Origin: Peribacillus acanthi
Lineage (GTDB): Bacteria; Bacillota; Bacilli; Bacillales; DSM-1321
Length of the DNA stretch: 47,828 nt
Direction: 5' to 3'
Assembly: GCF_003073175.1 (NCBI RefSeq)
Contig: NZ_QBBX01000012.1
Coordinates: 1 to 47,828 of the forward strand
Below, piece by piece: positions 45,227-47,828 of the stretch. Position 1 is the first letter of the stretch. Every line of letters starts with the position of its first letter. The position numbers and the translations under genes were made by a program. The notes under the pieces were generated by a model. That model did not search any database and had not been told where the DNA came from. It saw only the letters and a list, made by a program, of their open reading frames with translations.

Positions 45227-46324
45227 ATGTTAGATAAAAAAAATAAGCTACAAAATTGGTTGAAAGAAAAAGAAATAGATGTTGCGTTCGTAACTTCTAC
45301 AGATAATGTATTTTATTTAAGTGGGTTTCACAGCAATCCTCATGAAAGACTTCTTGGATTAATGACCTTCCAAGAGGGTGAATCCATTTTGATTTGCCCT
45401 AAAATGGAGATCGAAGAAGCAAGGCATGCAGGATGGAACGAGGAAATCATTGGATATACAGATATCGAAGACCCTTGGGAATTCATTCAAGCCGCAGTGA
45501 AAAAACGTGGTTTCACAATTCGTCAAGCTGCAATTGAAAAAGAGCATATGAATGTGGAACGCTATGAAAAATTACAAGCAACATTTTCATCTCCTCAATT
45601 ATTCTCTGTTGAGGAAGTTCTACGAGAGCTTCGCATGGTAAAGAGTGAAGATGAAATGAAGCTGATTCGTGAAGCTTGTAAACTTGCAGATTTCGCAATT
45701 GAAGTCGGAGTGTCTGAAATTAAAGAAGGCAAGACAGAAATGGATATCCTGGCTGCGATTGAATTTGAATTAAAGAAAAAAGGCGTTAACCAAATGGCAT
45801 TTTCCACTATGGTTTTAACAGGTGCAAATGCGGCATCTCCACATGGAACTCCTGGTCAAACTAAAATCCAAAAAGGTGATTTAGTCCTATTTGATTTAGG
45901 GGTTGTTTACAATGGGTATTGCTCTGATATTACAAGAACGGTTGCTTTCCATGATATTAGCGAAAAGCAACACGAAATCTATAATACTGTTCTCAAAGCT
46001 GAATTGGCAGCTGTAGCAGCAACAAAACCTGGAAAAACTGCGGCTGAAATTGACTTGACTGCCCGAAACATCATTCGTGAAGCTGGATACGGAGAATATT
46101 TCCCTCACCGACTAGGGCATGGTTTGGGAATTAGTGTACACGAATATCCATCCATGACAGAAACCAATGAGCTTGTGATGAAAGAAGGAATGGTATTTAC
46201 GATTGAACCAGGAATTTATGTACCTTCTGTAGCTGGAGTACGTATTGAGGATGATGTGCTCGTAACTAAAGATGGTTGTGAAATTCTCACTCAATATCCA
46301 AAAGAGCTACAAATTATTAAATAA
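45227..46324 (+). CDS. M24 family peptidase (Xaa-Pro dipeptidase-like)
   Basis: A 365-residue pita-bread peptidase that probably releases residues next to proline (PepQ/YpdF type). The N-terminal creatinase-like domain (1 to about 130) is followed by the catalytic domain. Its five metal ligands are visible: two Asp in FDLGVVYNGYCSDITRTV, His in RLGHGLGISVHEYP, Glu in FTIEPGIYVP and Glu in VRIEDDVLV. GGAGG precedes the ATG by 7 bases. It is similar to the product of pepQ or ykvY of Bacillus, but I cannot tell which name applies. A single plus-strand gene. Confidence 0.88.
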   Translation: MLDKKNKLQNWLKEKEIDVAFVTSTDNVFYLSGFHSNPHERLLGLMTFQEGESILICPKMEIEEARHAGWNEEIIGYTDIEDPWEFIQAAVKKRGFTIRQAAIEKEHMNVERYEKLQATFSSPQLFSVEEVLRELRMVKSEDEMKLIREACKLADFAIEVGVSEIKEGKTEMDILAAIEFELKKKGVNQMAFSTMVLTGANAASPHGTPGQTKIQKGDLVLFDLGVVYNGYCSDITRTVAFHDISEKQHEIYNTVLKAELAAVAATKPGKTAAEIDLTARNIIREAGYGEYFPHRLGHGLGISVHEYPSMTETNELVMKEGMVFTIEPGIYVPSVAGVRIEDDVLVTKDGCEILTQYPKELQIIK

Positions 46325-46360
46325 CCTAAGCTCCTGAAATCTCTAATAAGTTAAACCCAC

Positions 46361-46398
46361 AAAAACGACCCGAGATAAATCATCTCAGGTCGTTTTTT
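46361..46398. terminator. Bidirectional terminator between the M24 peptidase and PBP genes
   Basis: AACGACCcGAGAT pairs with ATCTCaGGTCGTT, with A and T runs on the two sides. It suits both convergent genes. Confidence 0.88.
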
Positions 46399-46475
46399 GC
46401 TTATAAATAATTGAAAATGAAGTGGAAATGAATATATGAAATAACAATTAATTCTTGATAATTACGGATTGCCTC

Positions 46476-47828
46476 CTAATCATGCTTATGCTTGCCTTTC
46501 CCCTTTCTCTTATCTTTACCTTTTTTTGCTTTATGTTTCTCTTTATGTTTCTCTCTACCTTTATGTCCCCAGTAGCTCGGATTCGTTTTTTCTTTTTGTA
46601 TGGTTGGTTTTGGTGGAACCTCTGCAGATTCTACACCTTTTATATAAAGCTCATTATTCACTCTGTAGACACTGCTAGGTTGCTTGAAACTGGATTTGTC
46701 TGTTCCTATTGCTTGCATCATCTCTTTAAACATGAGTTGTGAGATTTTCGTTGTATCTCCAATCATATAGTTTCCTGATCCATTTTGAGTATAACCAGTC
46801 CAAACAGCCATAGTGTATTGTGGTGTATATCCCGCGAACCAACTATCATTTGTAGCAGTGTCTGGGTATCCAAATATTGCGGAGGTTTTTTCATCAAAAT
46901 TGGTTGTACCTGTTTTTCCCGCGACATCTAGTGTTGGTACATTGGCCTTTATTCCTGTTCCCGCATCTACGACTGTGCGTAACATATCAGTTACCATATA
47001 GGCAGTATAATCATTCATAATTCGCTTTGGTTTATGGTCAAAGCTCACTTCTTTTCCATTTGGAAATTTCACTTTTTTCACAAAATGTGGTTGATTATAA
47101 ACGCCATCATTCCCAAAAGCACTGAAGGCACCTGCCATGGCTAATGGGTTTACGGTATTACTGCCAATTGAATAAGATTCATATACTTTATCATTTATAA
47201 ACGAAATACCTAGTCGCTCTGCAAATTTCTTTGCTTGATCCATCCCAACCTCTCTCATTGTAAGAAGGGCTGGGATGTTATAAGAATATTGCAATGCCGT
47301 ACGTATCGATAATATTCCATGGTATTGATGATCCCAGTTTGAAATAGGTTGACCGGTTGAGTATGACGTTTCTTTATCATGGATTAAATGTCCAGTGGAC
47401 CATTTTAAATGTTCAATCGCCGGACCATAATCAAAAATGGGCTTAAAGGTGGATCCAGGTTGTCGTTTCATATCTATTGCAAAATTGTTACCTAGAAACT
47501 CTGCTTTATAGTCGTTTCTTCCGCTTCCAATCGCCCTAACTGCTCCTGTTTTTGTATCTAAAAAGACGAAAGCCCCTTGGAATTTTGAATTTGGATAGGC
47601 AATTATTTCATTTGTATTCAACATTTTGTCTGCAAAGGTCTGTGCTTTTGGATCCAATGTAGTATAAATAGATAAACCATCTTTACTAATATCTACATTC
47701 TTCAGTTTTCTCTTTACCTCTTTTACTGCTGCATCCAAAAACGCTTCATATGGCATACTTTGATAAGAATTTTTGGGTACAATACCTTTTGTAACGGGAA
47801 CTTTAGAAGCTTCCTGCATTTGCTTTTC
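46476..47828 (-). CDS. Class A penicillin-binding protein, C-terminal part (5' end outside the window)
   Basis: The frame is open to the window edge, so the N-terminal membrane anchor and glycosyltransferase domain are missing. The visible 450 residues hold the transpeptidase domain with the active-site motif STFK (in RQPGSTFKPIFDYG), the SxN motif SYN (in ALQYSYNIPALL) and KTGT (in VAGKTGTTNF). It would cross-link peptidoglycan outside the membrane. The C-terminal 29 residues are extraordinarily basic: 20 are Lys, Arg or His. It is most like PBP1A/PBP2d-type enzymes; I cannot choose a symbol from this part. Confidence 0.9.
   Translation of the reverse strand, partial: EKQMQEASKVPVTKGIVPKNSYQSMPYEAFLDAAVKEVKRKLKNVDISKDGLSIYTTLDPKAQTFADKMLNTNEIIAYPNSKFQGAFVFLDTKTGAVRAIGSGRNDYKAEFLGNNFAIDMKRQPGSTFKPIFDYGPAIEHLKWSTGHLIHDKETSYSTGQPISNWDHQYHGILSIRTALQYSYNIPALLTMREVGMDQAKKFAERLGISFINDKVYESYSIGSNTVNPLAMAGAFSAFGNDGVYNQPHFVKKVKFPNGKEVSFDHKPKRIMNDYTAYMVTDMLRTVVDAGTGIKANVPTLDVAGKTGTTNFDEKTSAIFGYPDTATNDSWFAGYTPQYTMAVWTGYTQNGSGNYMIGDTTKISQLMFKEMMQAIGTDKSSFKQPSSVYRVNNELYIKGVESAEVPPKPTIQKEKTNPSYWGHKGREKHKEKHKAKKGKDKRKGKGKHKHD

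Overview
The window is a chromosomal segment of an endospore-forming, low-GC member of the Bacillaceae (Bacillus in the broad sense). Gene order closely follows the Bacillus subtilis rplT-to-ytkL block: ysdA, rplT, rpmI, infC, thrS, ytxC, dnaI, dnaB, nrdR, speD, gapB, coaE, ytaF, mutM, polA, phoR, phoP, mdh, icd, citZ, ytwI, ytvI, fxsA, pyk, pfkA, accA, accD, ytsJ, dnaE, ytrH, ytrI, nrnA, ytpI, ytoI and ytkL. The sporulation-associated genes ytxC, ytaF, ytvI, ytrH and ytrI support a spore former. Almost everything is on the minus strand, apart from ytvI, ytrH-ytrI, ytpI and an M24 peptidase. I see no phage, insertion sequence, tRNA, rRNA or CRISPR array.

Layout. (1) 1-2390: a damaged ysdA, the infC-rpmI-rplT operon with an AUU start codon and an L20-type attenuator leader, and a GNAT acetyltransferase. 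(2) 2531-3060: an intergenic array of 52-bp monomers arranged as 104-bp dimers. (3) 3150-10480: thrS with a T-box, ytxC, the replication-initiation genes dnaB-dnaI, nrdR, an unknown gene, and speD with a structured leader. (4) 10860-17240: gapB with CcpN-like sites, an interspersed palindromic repeat, then polA-mutM-ytaF-coaE. (5) 17350-22450: hflK-hflC behind an ECF-sigma-like promoter, sitting between polA and the phoPR two-component system. (6) 22450-27240: a hotdog-fold protein and the citZ-icd-mdh TCA block with cre sites. (7) 27240-36510: membrane proteins, pfkA-pyk, accD-accA, and malic enzyme co-transcribed with a GntR/FadR-type regulator whose likely operator lies just downstream of the operon promoter. 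(8) 36510-47828: dnaE, ytrHI, nrnA, ytpI, ytoI, ytkL, an M24 peptidase and the 3' part of a class A penicillin-binding protein gene cut by the window edge. A 21-bp repeat array lies upstream of ytkL on the minus strand.

Together the central genes form a carbon-flow neighbourhood: glycolysis (pfkA, pyk), gluconeogenesis (gapB), TCA cycle (citZ, icd, mdh), malate to pyruvate (ytsJ) and the committed step of fatty-acid synthesis (accDA). They carry several recognisable control signals. The less expected features are the possible translational switch in the speD leader, the GntR palindrome at the ytsJ promoter, the ECF-type promoter of hflKC, and the two intergenic repeat arrays. All functional calls come from reading the sequence and remembered family features; no database search was run.
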